Assembly (NCBI GenBank): GCA_031763025.1
Contig: JASSKH010000035.1
Coordinates: 4,376,320-4,440,319 of the forward strand
DNA from: Macrocystis pyrifera
Lineage: Eukaryota; Sar; Phaeophyceae; Laminariales; Laminariaceae
Length of the DNA: 64,000 nt
Direction: 5' to 3'
Part shown: piece after piece, positions 54,101 to 64,000 of the stretch
Layout: each line of letters opens with the position of its first letter
Numbering within the stretch: the stretch's first letter is position 1
The notes under the pieces: generated by a model
Databases searched by the model: none
What the model was told of the DNA's origin: nothing
What the model saw: only the letters and a program-made list of their open reading frames with translations
Program-made: the position numbers and the translations under genes

Positions 54101-56032
54101 GAATGGTCGTCGCGGCGTAGGCGTATTCAACGGCAGAGTCTGCTCCGTACGTCTCATGCGCGATATCCGGCAGGTATAGAGCCTCAGCCCTCGGAGCTCA
54201 GACAGCGCGGGCCCGGTGGCGATCGCCGCTAGGTGAGCAGAATCTGAACGGTTGTGAGTGTTACGCCTCGCAAACGATTGTGCTGCAGTGCCGGCACGCG
54301 TAAACGCAGGAGTCGCTTCTTGGCGCGAATGTCCCCGCTGTTGAAGCGGCTGTGATCCAGCAAGTGGTGTTTCCAGGGACGCTCCCGCGGGTGACATCGC
54401 TTGCTCCTGTGGTTCAAGAACAACCTCCTGCGAAACTCCGTCCATAGGCTCCCCCCCGGGCATCGCCCCTTCTTGCGGTGATCCTGCAGCTCCTCCGTCC
54501 AGTGTGTCCCTCCTAGTGATCTCGCTGATCCGCTCCAAGAGTTCAGCCACCGGTGGATTGTCTGAGAGCCCGCCCACGGCGATGTGGTCAGCAGAAGCAC
54601 CGGGAAGCGGTTCCAACACGGAAGTGTAATCGCGAAGATCGCGCAGAAAGTCGTCGTCTGTGATGTAGTTGTGGTCGTCCATGCCGTTGCTTGGCGGATT
54701 AATCTGCTGCGAAGTTTCTTCCAACGGTGGCGGGAATAGGCGCGATGGTGTCTCGATGAAGATGACGTTTCGGGTCTCCATAATGCGCCGGGTGGCAGGA
54801 TTGTACACTCGATAGCTCTTGCTGTTGTTGCTGTACCCAACCAATCGTCCTTCCACCGCCTTGAGTTCAAGCTTTTTGGAGTAGGTCTCAATATGCACGA
54901 AAGCCCGGGCACCGATGACTCGAAGAAGACTCAGATCCGGCTCCGTTCCGTGTAGCATTTTATACGGAGACTGCATGCCGATCGCAGAGTGCGGCGCCCT
55001 GTTGCCCAGAAACGCCGCCGTGAACATCAATTCTCCCCACAGAAACTTTGGCAGTCCGCTGTCGGCAAGCATACACCGCACCATAGCTGCAAGAGTTCTT
55101 CCAACGCGTTCGGACATGCCAATTTTCTGCGGCGTATTGGTGCTGGCGTACTCGAGCAACACCCCCGTCTGAAGGCAGTAGTCCTGGAACTCCTTGCTGA
55201 TGAATTCTCCTCCTTTGTCCACCCTCAACCGCTCGACGCGGAAACCACTTGGAATCACCACAGATTGTACGAATACCTGAAATGAGCTGAGAGCGTCATG
55301 CTTGGACTTCAGCAAATAAGTCTCCGTCCACTTGGTGTACTCGTCGGAAATCTTTGTGATGTACTTGTAGCCCCCGAGGGCCTCTGGGGTTAAAGGTCCC
55401 ATCAAGTCTGCGAAAACGAGTTGGAAAGGGAGTTTAACCTTGTGGTCGGCGGTCTTGGGATGAGCCAGCTGGTGACTCTTGCCCACGGCGCACACATCGC
55501 AGTCTGGCACAGGCCCGTCGAAACTCACCCCGTTGGTATCAAGGTTTTTCAGAAGCTGTAAGCTCTTGCGGTTGAGGTGTCCTAGTCGCCGATGCCACAG
55601 GTTGGCGTTTGCCGCAGCCTGCATTGCCAGCTCCGGCCCGTTGCCACCGCCGGCGAGGTCCAGCGAGAAAGAATAAAGATCGTGCCCCAGCTCTTGGAGC
55701 GGAAATATGTGGTTGTGGGTTTCCAGCCTTGGGTTGGTCATGTCAAAGATAGACACCACACCGTTACGCGCAGCTTTCTTGACAGAGAACAGGTTACGTC
55801 CTAGGCCAGGCACAATCAGACACGAAAGTTCAATTAACCGTCGCACTCCTTTGTCGTCGATGACGTGGCCCCGGAGCACTCCCTGCGCAGTGCCATTCAA
55901 TTCCCCCCCCCCCGGCGGTTCAGATTTTTCGTGGCACGTCCAACACCTTGTACTCTTCCAGTCTGTCCCGAAATCCGGGGATGATGGCGTCGTCGAAATA
56001 ATGTCCTGACGCGCCACTGTCCACCAGCACAT
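54068..56032 (-). CDS. Copia integrase and linker
   Basis: Long open frame of 654 codons. The first 37 codons are out of frame with the protease. True coding starts at about residue 40 (GGGELNGTAQGVLRGHVIDD). Zinc-binding residues H147, H152, C178 and C181 (LWHRRLGH...CDVCAVGKSH) are followed by the catalytic D209 (FADLMGPL), D272 (LRVDKGGEF) and E308 (GMSERVGRTL). All required residues are present. The C-terminal 200 residues form the variable acidic linker to RT. The integrase segment itself is uninterrupted. Confidence 0.92.
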   Translation of the reverse strand: MCWWTVARQDIISTTPSSPDFGTDWKSTRCWTCHEKSEPPGGGELNGTAQGVLRGHVIDDKGVRRLIELSCLIVPGLGRNLFSVKKAARNGVVSIFDMTNPRLETHNHIFPLQELGHDLYSFSLDLAGGGNGPELAMQAAANANLWHRRLGHLNRKSLQLLKNLDTNGVSFDGPVPDCDVCAVGKSHQLAHPKTADHKVKLPFQLVFADLMGPLTPEALGGYKYITKISDEYTKWTETYLLKSKHDALSSFQVFVQSVVIPSGFRVERLRVDKGGEFISKEFQDYCLQTGVLLEYASTNTPQKIGMSERVGRTLAAMVRCMLADSGLPKFLWGELMFTAAFLGNRAPHSAIGMQSPYKMLHGTEPDLSLLRVIGARAFVHIETYSKKLELKAVEGRLVGYSNNSKSYRVYNPATRRIMETRNVIFIETPSRLFPPPLEETSQQINPPSNGMDDHNYITDDDFLRDLRDYTSVLEPLPGASADHIAVGGLSDNPPVAELLERISEITRRDTLDGGAAGSPQEGAMPGGEPMDGVSQEVVLEPQEQAMSPAGASLETPLAGSQPLQQRGHSRQEATPAFTRAGTAAQSFARRNTHNRSDSAHLAAIATGPALSELRGLRLYTCRISRMRRTEQTLPLNTPTPRRPFKAVGECGNNS

Positions 56033-56297
56033 TTACGGAGTCGTTGCTGCACCCTGTCCGCGGCCTCGCGGTGGGACCGATCGTGAGTGCCGACCCATCT
56101 TCCGTACTGGTGACGCCCCCAAAGACTTCGGGCTGTCCATAGGTGTTCTTGACCATTCGGGCATAAAGGGAGTTGCCAAACGAGAGCCACAGATAGTGGA
56201 GAATAGCCACCATCACTAGAGCACGGGTCACGGCCGTCAAACCCCCGACGATGTGCTCTCGGAATCCCAGTTGATGGGCCGGTTCTTCCTCGACCAT
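55920..56297 (-). CDS. Copia protease
   Basis: Aspartic protease of the polyprotein, with the catalytic motif VNVLVDSGASGHYFDD. The frame ends at a TGA right before a run of 11 G (55903-55913 read on the plus strand as C). Integrase continues one base shifted, so a single-base change in the G run plus a nonsense change separate the two. Upstream, another G run near 56240 shifts it against gag. Confidence 0.88.
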   Translation of the reverse strand: MVEEEPAHQLGFREHIVGGLTAVTRALVMVAILHYLWLSFGNSLYARMVKNTYGQPEVFGGVTSTEDGSALTIGPTARPRTGCSNDSVNVLVDSGASGHYFDDAIIPGFRDRLEEYKVLDVPRKI

Positions 56298-57079
56298 GAA
56301 GAGCGACTCACCAGCCTCTTCTCCGCTGACGCCACCGAAAGATCCGAACAGCCCACTGGTGTCGACTGTTCATCCGTGGGGCCGAATGGCCAGAATGCTT
56401 CCTCCTCCGTCGGCGCTTCCACTGCGGTGAACGAGATCGGGTGGTCGATGTAGTTAGCGGCATAGTTGGCGTTACCGGCGTTTGCACTACCGACACCATG
56501 CTGGGTGCAGCAGTCCGCATCGCTATGCGTAGTGCTCTTATGGAAGGAGCACCACTGATTTCTATCTCCCCCTCTCCTCGCGTCTCCTGATCCTGCTTTT
56601 CCGTGGCGAGGAAAGTGCTGTTTTCGCTGATGTTGCTGACCCCCCGGATTGGGCCGACGCCGGTGGTCCTTCTTCAAGATGGCGCAGTCCTGCGTTACGT
56701 GTCCGAATCCTTTGCAGTAGTTGCACTGCACGTCACTGCTGGTGTGCCCCACCACCTGCATGGCAATGTCGCGGCCTGCGATCGGCTTAGCGTTGACAGA
56801 GCGCGAAAGGTTGTCGACGTACATAGTGTGTACCATGTGCCGAATGTCGTCCAGTCCAAAGTTTCGCCTCTCGTCATTAAGCGTCGCGGTGTCGGTGCTG
56901 CCCAGAGTAGGTGATGGCTGGGCCTTGCCTTGAAACACTTCGAATACGGCCTTGCTGTAGAGAGACAGGCAGACGCGCAGCTTGCCCTTGTATTCTTGAA
57001 ACGACTCCTTGTTCCTGCCGGCAAAGACGGGGCAGCTCTTGATGACCGCCTGGGTGTTGTTGGACGCCACGCCCTCCAT
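56237..57079 (-). CDS. Copia gag
   Basis: ATG at 57079 and a frame of 280 codons. The N-terminal part has FQEYKGKLRVCLSLYSKAVF, like the start of a copia gag core. It then passes quickly to FGLDDIRHMVHTMYVDNLS, so part of the core seems deleted. An intact zinc knuckle follows: C119-x2-C122-x4-H127-x4-C132 in CNYCKGFGHVTQDC. The C-terminus is rich in basic residues and His. It forms the particle and binds RNA. It ends at a stop caused by a shift in a G run near 56240. Confidence 0.85.
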   Translation of the reverse strand: MEGVASNNTQAVIKSCPVFAGRNKESFQEYKGKLRVCLSLYSKAVFEVFQGKAQPSPTLGSTDTATLNDERRNFGLDDIRHMVHTMYVDNLSRSVNAKPIAGRDIAMQVVGHTSSDVQCNYCKGFGHVTQDCAILKKDHRRRPNPGGQQHQRKQHFPRHGKAGSGDARRGGDRNQWCSFHKSTTHSDADCCTQHGVGSANAGNANYAANYIDHPISFTAVEAPTEEEAFWPFGPTDEQSTPVGCSDLSVASAEKRLVSRSSWSRKNRPINWDSESTSSGV

Positions 57080-57484
57080 GGCGATCCCTCGACGCTAAAG
57101 CGGATCTGTTCCTTCGAAGCACACGATATAGTAGATAAAAGATGAATCCGAGTCTTGGTCGCTGTACTGTAAAAACAAAGAAACAAAGAAACAAACAGAC
57201 CTGAACAACAAACAAACAAACAAACAAACAAACAAACAAACAAACGAACAGGCAAACCAACAGACAAACTCGCCCGAGTCTGTGTTGGGCCGCTGAATGG
57301 CGGAACCGAGCTGTGTCGTCGGATCGCTGAAAAAATCAAAATAAAGCTGAGGAGCTTTGTGTAAAATCCAAATAAAGCTGAGAAGCTTTGTGTTAAAATC
57401 CCCAGCTGCTGCTCCTGCTCCGGGTCCACGAAGGTTCCCGATGCGCGCGCCGCGCGCGCGCTGGAAAACGATGGCTCAAAAACC
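57080..57484 (-). other. 5' leader of the copia element
   Basis: Non-coding. It holds an AAAC microsatellite at about 57206-57244, a direct duplication of about 32 bp (AATAAAGCTGAGGAGCTTTG near 57340 and its variant near 57371) and an alternating GC palindrome, GCGCGCGCCGCGCGCGCGC, at about 57443-57461 close to the LTR. No clear TGG primer-binding site follows the LTR; the bases are GGTTTTTGAGCCATCG. Confidence 0.65.
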
Positions 57485-57890
57485 TGTTAAGAATATTCGA
57501 TGATACTCCTGCACAGTAGGCTGCAAAGGTTGGCGCTGTCAGTCGTTAAACTGACCGAGCAGACACGCTGTGTGTCCAGGATGTGAAGAATGGATGACTC
57601 TCGAAAAAGGCCGCTTGCGGGCAATAAAGGCTTAGGACGATGAACCGTGGTAAGTTCAGATGCGGTTTGACGAGTGAACGTGGGGGGTGTGCGAACACTC
57701 CAGTTCCTCAGTCTTGATGGCCTCTTACAGCAACGTCTATCGGCGGCTTGTCGCTGCAACTCGTCGACTACAAGAACTGCTGAAAGGCCATCTAAATATC
57801 CCGTTACTCATAATGCGGTGTAATTAGTTGAACCGCAACTTACGACGCATTGACTCAATAGGCTATGTACATACGGCCTATTTCTTAACA
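57485..57890 (-). repeat. 5' LTR of the copia element (406 bp)
   Basis: About 98.8 percent identical by eye to 51810-52215, same ends. Upstream on the coding strand, so it holds the promoter. Confidence 0.96.
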
Positions 57891-57895
57891 CGTGT
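57891..57895. repeat. Target-site duplication CGTGT, right
   Basis: Matches 51805-51809. Confidence 0.88.
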
Positions 57896-58485
57896 AAGGG
57901 CAACACCGCGGAAAGGAACGGCGCTGTAACGCCGGGCCGACGGCGATGGATGAAAGAGGAATGCTGAAGAACGTCTGGACGAAGGTCAGGACCGCCGCTC
58001 TTCTTACCAATGTCTGAGGGCAACACCGCGGAAAGGAGGGGCGCTGCAACATCGGGCCGACGGCGATGGATGGAAGAGGAATGCTGAAGAACGTCTGGAC
58101 GAAGGTCAGGATTCCGCTCTTCTTACCACCGTCTGAGGGCAACACTAAGGAAAGGAGAGAAGCTGCATCATCGGGCCGATGGCGATGGATGGAAGAGGAA
58201 TGCTGAAGAACGTCTGGACGAAGGTCAGGACCCCGCTTTTCTTACCACCGTCTGAGGGCAACACTATGGAAAGGAGAGGAGATGCAAAACCGAGCCGACG
58301 GCGAGGTGCGGAGGTGGAAGGCGCACGCGCTGCAGCGGTCCATGATCGTAATGCCCGCAGGGCACCGTCGCTCATATGCGCCGGGCTGGGGGGGTGTCCA
58401 AGGAGGAAAGGGCACACGCTGTCGCCGGGCTAGTACCGCGGTGCCGGCTTTGTGCCGACGGCGGTTTTGCGTCGGGCCGGGGGAG
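57896..58485 (+). repeat. 120-bp tandem repeat T120, right part
   Basis: Units begin at GGGCAACAC near 57898, 58018, 58137 and 58256, so the period is 119-120 bp. Each has GGGCCGACGGCGATGGATG, GAGGAATGCTGAAGAACGTC and CTCTTCTTACCA. The last unit decays after 58290 into GC-rich unassigned DNA up to R2 copy B. Confidence 0.88.
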
Positions 58486-59047
58486 TGTTACAGCTAGTGG
58501 CGCCAGGGAAGGAGGTTCATTGCGCTGCGACTGTCGTGACCAGCGCCATGGGGAGGATAATACGGCGCGAGACAACTGTCCTGATCAGGGTCACGCGTCG
58601 GGTCTATTCGAATGGCAGAGGGCAAGCTTTGTTTAGCGTCCTCTGGGCAGATCATATAGGGGCAGGGAGGATCCCCGGTGTGGGAACGCCTTCGGTGTCG
58701 AGTACAGAGCCAGTAACGAGGTTCCGGGACCACCCGGTGTCATCTAAACACCACCAAGTGAAGAAAGAAAGTCAAAGCCAAGTGATCTGTGATACCTGTC
58801 CTATCGATCCCCAGCCCCTTGGCCCCTGCCGTGCCCGTCGCGCCCGTCGTCATGTCTGTGTTGCTTCGTTGATTGCTTACTCTTGCTGCTTGCATCTTCC
58901 GCATTGCATCGATCCACTTTCTGCGTGACCCGATCATTACTGCACGAAGGCACTTCCTCGAACTCTCAAACAACAGATGAGCCGGCCTCAGAGATCTAAC
59001 GAGCGCAGGTCCTTTTTAGGGTCTGAGAGCTGTACCCTGCTGTATCA
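58486..59047 (+). repeat. LTR-like repeat R2, copy B (uninterrupted, 562 bp)
   Basis: TGTTACAG...CTGTATCA borders. It matches 41610-42723 without the nested insertion and, reversed, the shorter copy at 59542-59934. Flanks GGGAG and GTGAG differ at one base and may be a 5-bp target duplication. No internal coding; best read as a solo LTR. Confidence 0.78.
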
Positions 59048-59541
59048 GTGAGTGGGTGCCGAACCTAAGACTAATTACGTTTAGATATCTCAATCTAATT
59101 GAAATTGTTTAAACATAAAGGAAATTGGGTGCACGAACCACAGATTTGGAGACACGTTTCCATCCGGTGTTAACCGAGTTTTGGAAAACCGGTTGGAACA
59201 TGCTGGAAGAAACGATTTTATCCGGCACGGTACTACACTCGTTGGTTTTTCGTTATGAGTGTGGTGTTATTTTGATTTTTGTTGCGTACCGCTGGTTGGA
59301 CACGATATATTTACATTTGTAATCGGTTACCTGGAAACGATAAATAATGTCTCCAGTGGCTTGGTAGATAGTCGTAGCTCCTTCGTACTAAAATCGATTG
59401 TGTGGTTCGCTTTCACCGAGTGCACACATACGCGTACTTGTACGTAGGTACTTTTTCTTGCGTACAACATGGTTCGCGGAAAACGCGATAGCATGGCTTA
59501 GCAAAATTGGGCGAAAATCTACGAGCAACGGAATACCTGAA
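59048..59541. other. Unassigned DNA between two R2 copies
   Basis: AT-rich, with no gene recognised. The plus frame 59125-59322 has no familiar pattern. Confidence 0.4.
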
Positions 59542-59934
59542 TGATACAGCAGGGCACGGCTCTCAGACCCTCCAAAGGGCCCTCAAAAGGCAAGGCCCAA
59601 GGGACAGGGGAACTAAAGGACGGGTATCGCAGATGACTTGGCTTTGACTTTCTCTGGTCCACTTGGCGGTGTTTAGTAAACACCGGGTGTCCCCGGAACC
59701 TCGATACTGGCTCTTTACCCGAGACCGAAAGCGTTCCCACACAGGGGATCCTTCTTGCCCCTATCGTATGCGCCCAGGGGAGCTAGTGAAAGTATTCGTT
59801 TGGCCCATACAAATAGACCCGACGCATGACACTGATCAGAACAGTCGTCTTGCGCCGTATTGTCCTCCTCATAGCCCTGGTCAAGACAGTCGCAACGCCG
59901 TGAACCGTTCACTCTGGCGCCCCTCGCTGTAACA
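59542..59934 (-). repeat. LTR-like repeat R2, copy C (shortened)
   Basis: Reverse orientation with TGATACAG...CTGTAACA borders on the plus strand. It aligns with the start, middle and end of copy B but lacks about 170 bp of the distal part. More diverged than A and B. Confidence 0.75.
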
Positions 59935-60430
59935 TCAAGCCTCATGCTCGATAAAGATGAAGGCGGGTAGTGGGTGGGCAGAACGGACGACCCCTGTGAC
60001 CATGACTTGTCCAGAAGATCGCTGAGAGAAAAAATCTCCTATTTCTTGTGCGAGTTGAGCTGGAAAGTAGATAATTTGATATAAAAGAAACAAATCAAGA
60101 CATTCATATGGTTCCCACCTACGCGACGCGCTATATACCACGTGAATTCTTGTGAATTTATTGAAAAAAAAAGTATGCGGTGAGATCAGGCATTTCTTGA
60201 AACATATCTTTTGCGAGGTTGGTGTTCTACTTCGATCGCGCGTTCTACGGGTTTGTGGGTTTTTGCAGTTTTCCACTTGGTACTAAATACTACGGCTTCT
60301 TCTGTAAACACTAGCGGTACAGCCACGGCTCTGCCCGTGGCGCTAGCCCTGCGCGTCTCATTATAGTAGCATATATGAACCCGATACGGTGATGGTAGTA
60401 CTCTTGTGAGTATCGGGCCGTGATGAACCA
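59935..60430. other. Unassigned DNA
   Basis: No gene recognised; an A run at 60163-60171. Confidence 0.4.
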
Positions 60431-61640
60431 CTCTGAACACAATGTAACGGCCTCCGTACGGAGCAGTACCCACCCTGGAGATGTCCGTTTTGGTCCCCGG
60501 GTGGTTGGAGGTGTACATGTATGAAATAAATTGTGGTCCGGAGATGGTGCCGTATCATCCCCGGGTGCGCCGGGGCATCGACCATGAGCCCCAGCCAACC
60601 TGAAATCCGCCAGCAGCGTGGTTGGGGGTTTCACACCTTGCGGAGCGGTATTCAGAGGTGTCCGTTTTCGTCCTCGAGTCGTTGTAGTTGTAGATGTATG
60701 GGAATATTTATTTTGCGGGGATAGAGCATTGTCGTCCCCGGGTGTGCCAGGGCCTCAGCATTATTCCGGGAGTTACGCCCCCCCACGCGTTGGCTCCATG
60801 AGCCATGCCACTCAGAAATCAGCACGCGGGGTTGAGGTTTCCACACCTCGCCGGGCGGTACACACCTGCGGGAAGTGGGTTTTCGTCCCCTGGTTGTTGA
60901 AGTCTTAGATTTACGAAAGAGGCTCTGATCCGGGGATAGGAACTTGTTATCCGCGGGTGCAGCCGGACCTCGCCGTTGTTTTGAGCGGCAACGGTCGCCG
61001 CGCGCTGGTTCCATGCGCCCCAGCCAATCAGCAACCAGCCGATGGCGCGGGGGGGTCACACCTTGCACAGCGGTATCGACCCAAGGTGAAGTCCGTTTTC
61101 ATTCCTACGTTGTTGGAGTTGCAGACTTCCGGAACAATATCTGATCTGAGGACGAGAACTTGTCATCCCAGGGCGCGATGTGACCATGACGTTAACCCGA
61201 ATGGAAAATCTAGCTGCGCGCTGGCTCCGTTAGTGACCCTAGCTCGTCAGCAATCAGCCGGTGGGGTTGGGTCTTCCACACCCTGCGGGGCGGTATCGGC
61301 CTGGGGGGGCTTCGTTTCTTTCCCCGGTCTGTTTGATTTGCATGTATATCGAATGGTTTTTGATCCGGGGATGGGACCCTATCATCCCCAAGTGCCACTG
61401 GATTAATGAGCCTCAGTCGATTAGTGATTAGCAGATTGATGTTGATGCATTTTTCACGCCATGCTTGGTGGTGTCGATCCGGGGGATCGGCGTTTTTGTC
61501 CCCTGTTGGTCGGCGTTGGAGGTATATGGGGGTACGTCTGTTCCGGGGATGGAACCTTATGCTCCCCGGATGTGACGAACCCTCGATGGCTCTATTTAAT
61601 ATCCATCTTCTAGAAAGCTCAAGCGGCCCCTAGCATGATT
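60431..61640. repeat. Diverged tandem satellite, period about 180-220 bp
   Basis: About six units. The landmark around GATGTATGGGAATAT / TGATCCGGGGAT recurs near 60513, 60691, 60909, 61128, 61340 and 61520. Each unit also has CCCCGGGTG..CCRGG, AGCC(C)CAGCCAATCAG-like, TTTCACACC.TGCGG and CCGTTTTCGTCCC words. Units differ strongly, so the array is old. Long minus-strand frames here follow the repeat and are not genes. Confidence 0.8.
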
Positions 61641-64000
61641 TAGCCCCACCAATCAGTTGCCAATTTTTAATAATTCTAAATTGTAAGTCAGCACCTAGGC
61701 TGGCTAGATGGCTGTCAGAGCTGCCTCGGGCTACGGCAAACGACTCGGCGCGGCGTGGGACTCCGTCTTCTTCTGGTGGTGGCACACGACGTCCTTCTCC
61801 ATGGGACAAGGCGGGGTTACAGTGCTCTGGATCGCGCTACCCAGCTACAAACAGGTAGTTTAGCATCAATAATAGGAAAAATATATATTTTTTCGTAAAA
61901 CGCATACTTGCCGAAGTCAACCGAGAGGCGAGCGCAACGCATACCAGTATAGTTATATAAATATAGCAGTACTATATAACCACGGCAGTACACCCCCACA
62001 CACGTATTCTAATTTCTTCGTGATGAAAAGCAAATCACATGAGTTCTCCGAAGAAAGGACATGGTTTATCCTGGAAGCAACGGTTTTCTGGGGCGGGTAG
62101 GGGGTACGTATAGGAGCAGTGTGGACCGAAATTTGTGAAACTGCGCACAATTGTATGGCACCACCACTGCTGTGTGAGCGGCGATAATGATAGTCATATA
62201 TAGCCCAACAACTCGCGAGGTGGTACCTCGGTGCCTGGGTGCCTCGTGGTGACCTCTACCTACCCCAAAAACGAGAAAAAAGCTGTTCCCTTCATATCGT
62301 TTCAGCGATTGACTTATTTTACCTTTAATCATTGACGAAGAAATAACACATCCTGAAGTCAAAATAGACATTGTTACTTGACTGTAGTACTCGCCGGCCA
62401 AGAGGAAACACCTATTAGTTGATTATAGTGCAGGCAAGGCTTAGAGCCTTAACGTGACGCCATCTTCGAACAACCTTGAGCAAAGACTATTAATACTATA
62501 CTAATACGAATTCTTGTAGCGCTAGCTGCTGAGCACGAACGATTACTCTATTTTATCAGGGATAATTATCTTGATGTTCTCCTAACGCGAACCTTACGTT
62601 CATACCGGTATGGTTTTATTATTGCTATGGGTTTTTCCTTATTCGTGGGCTTACAATGCTGTAGGTACTAGCACGACTTCCAGATGACTTTGCATCGTAT
62701 ATACAGGTCGTTTCCTGTACATCTGATACAGTAGGAGTGGAACCTGCACGAGGGGAACAATGACATAAAGTCACTCGGAAAGTGTGCATGATACTTACTC
62801 TGCCTGGTGCCTGATACTGTACGGGATATACTGCTGGACTATGCTGTATGATAATGTTCAAGATATTTCATAGTCCTTGTAATATGTTGCAGGCCAGCAT
62901 ATAGGCCCGGCCGGGGCTTGATGCTTAGATTCGCAGCGCTGCTACAGCAGCAGTCTTGACATGACAGGCGTTTGATGAATATCGCGCATGCTCAATGTTG
63001 ATTGTTTCTGCTCTTCTTGATATATTGTGTGTCTCGGAGGGTGGAAACAACGTAAGGTTTTGAACAACAGTACAGTAGAGTACACGTATAAACGGTATGA
63101 ACTGATTAACGTTGCGGCGTTGTATTTGATATAATGGCATGTGGGGGAGTGTTTGCAGGAATACCAATAATACTGCATTCTGGTAAATACACAATCATCT
63201 GTTTTACGTTCCAGCCTACCTCGTAGGGGGTTTTACCCTCGGCGATGTGCTGGACAAACCGTGGTCACAGGTGTCGTTCCTTCCACCCCGCGGTACGTGC
63301 CTTCCTTTCCGTCAGGCATAGGGCTCAGCATCCCTACCGCTCGTTGATTTTCATCGAATTTTGCTGACTCACGCTCTCGCGCTTTCCGCTAACCAATTTT
63401 TGTGCAGCAAAAGGTCCTTACGAGTATGCACTCGGTAAGGCTCAAACCCAGGAAATTGATCATAGTAGGCACGCGGACCACCTCTATCAAGCCACCGGGG
63501 ACGCCGGCTTTCTCTACTGGTATAAACTAGTATATTTAGTTGAAATTAGAAATACTTACAGTGATTTTATCCCTGCACATCCTTTCACGAGTACACCCCT
63601 ACCATTGAAACAGGGACCGTCTGTATGAAACAAGCACTACCAAATAACTGTTTATTACAACCGAAATATAAGCGTCCATTCAACCCTAACCAGAATATAA
63701 TCGTCCATTCACCCAGATCACCAATGAGTACGCACCACCATTCTTTCGTCTGCTTCGCATGCTGGAAATGATTGTTGTCATCAATCAGTTTACTTCTTTT
63801 ACGTGTTGTATGCTGTCGAGATGAAGTGTCTTTGTCGGCTTAAAAGTCCATAAGGTGTCCAAACCGCAATCTCATTTGTCGTGCTGATTCGTAAATAAGT
63901 ACCTGGTACGGCATATCATACCCGGCCTTGGCTATTTTGTTGGCGGCACCAATCCTCCTACAATTTAAACACAGCTAGCAGTCAGTTTTGCGTTGGGCGT
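61641..64000. other. Unassigned DNA
   Basis: No gene or RNA recognised. The interval 63400-63470 on the minus strand contains a B-box-like GGGTTTGAGCC that may be part of a tRNA-derived repeat. GTACCTGGTA occurs at 63899. Confidence 0.35.

Larger units (their letters stand above)
51810..57890 (-). mobile_element. Ty1/copia LTR retrotransposon
   Basis: 6,081 bp on the minus strand, with 406-bp LTRs at each end, TGTTAAGAA...TTCTTAACA borders and a CGTGT target duplication. Domain order is gag, PR, IN, RT, RNase H, which defines the copia type. The LTRs differ at about five positions, so the insertion is fairly recent. Coding is broken by frameshifts near 56240, 55910, 54070, 53990 and 53660 and by an in-frame TGA just before the G run near 55925. 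It inserted into tandem repeat T120. Confidence 0.96.

Noticed and set aside
57808..58417. Minus-strand frames with repeated LPSDGGKKSG words
   Set aside because: Translation of tandem repeat T120; no gene context.
60186..61068. Minus-strand genes of 100-138 codons
   Set aside because: Frames follow the satellite unit and repeat with it.

Overview
The window is eukaryotic nuclear DNA. The evidence is spliceosomal GT-AG introns whose phases match, LTR retrotransposons, small inverted-repeat elements, tRNA-derived short repeats and an interstitial CCCTAA tract. The organism is most likely an alga, possibly a stramenopile. This is inferred from the type of Ty3/gypsy and Ty1/copia elements and the intron-bearing genes, and cannot be fixed from the sequence alone. 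There is no prokaryotic operon, rRNA or CRISPR array. Most of the window is repeats and unassigned sequence.

Layout. 1-2.5 kb: end of a dispersed repeat (R1), then unassigned DNA. 2.735-17.551 kb: a 14.8-kb Ty3/gypsy element on the minus strand, bounded by LTRs with TGTGAT/ATCACA ends and a 4-bp duplication (AATG). Read 5' to 3' on the minus strand it has a leader with a primer-binding site, an ORF with 30-residue repeats, a Pro-rich gag with capsid and zinc knuckle, a polyprotein segment joining a complete-looking NADAR (YbiA-like) domain to an aspartic protease, then RT, RNase H, an 18-residue Pro-rich repeat linker, integrase and a Tudor/chromo-like C-terminus. Point stops and frameshifts break the coding region. 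18.1-22.3 kb: a second R1 copy, a broken BED zinc-finger gene fragment, and an interstitial telomeric tract inside a cluster of palindromic CCACGGCAT/GCCATGG words.

22.3-25.5 kb: a spliced minus-strand gene for an SGNH/PC-esterase-like protein whose last coding segment, carrying the DxxH catalytic block, is tandemly triplicated. 29.6-30.8 kb: three phase-consistent exons of an unrecognised minus-strand gene. 30.8-51.6 kb: mostly unassigned DNA with tRNA-related SINE-like repeats, three kinds of inverted-repeat element, an LTR-like repeat (R2) split by a second solo LTR, a third R1 copy, and a short satellite at 50.3-50.7 kb.

51.8-57.9 kb: a 6.1-kb Ty1/copia element on the minus strand with two 406-bp LTRs that differ at about five positions and a 5-bp duplication (CGTGT). 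It sits inside a 120-bp tandem repeat. Gag, protease, integrase, RT and RNase H are all recognisable but broken by several frameshifts. 57.9-64 kb: the rest of the 120-bp array, two more R2 copies, a diverged satellite of about 180-220 bp, and unassigned DNA.

The most interesting feature is the NADAR domain embedded upstream of the protease in the gypsy polyprotein. NADAR proteins are known to act on ADP-ribosylated nucleobases and on related N-glycosides, so the element may carry its own ADP-ribose-removing activity. The palindromic decamer TACCAGGTAC/GTACCTGGTA also recurs eight times across the window, far above chance.
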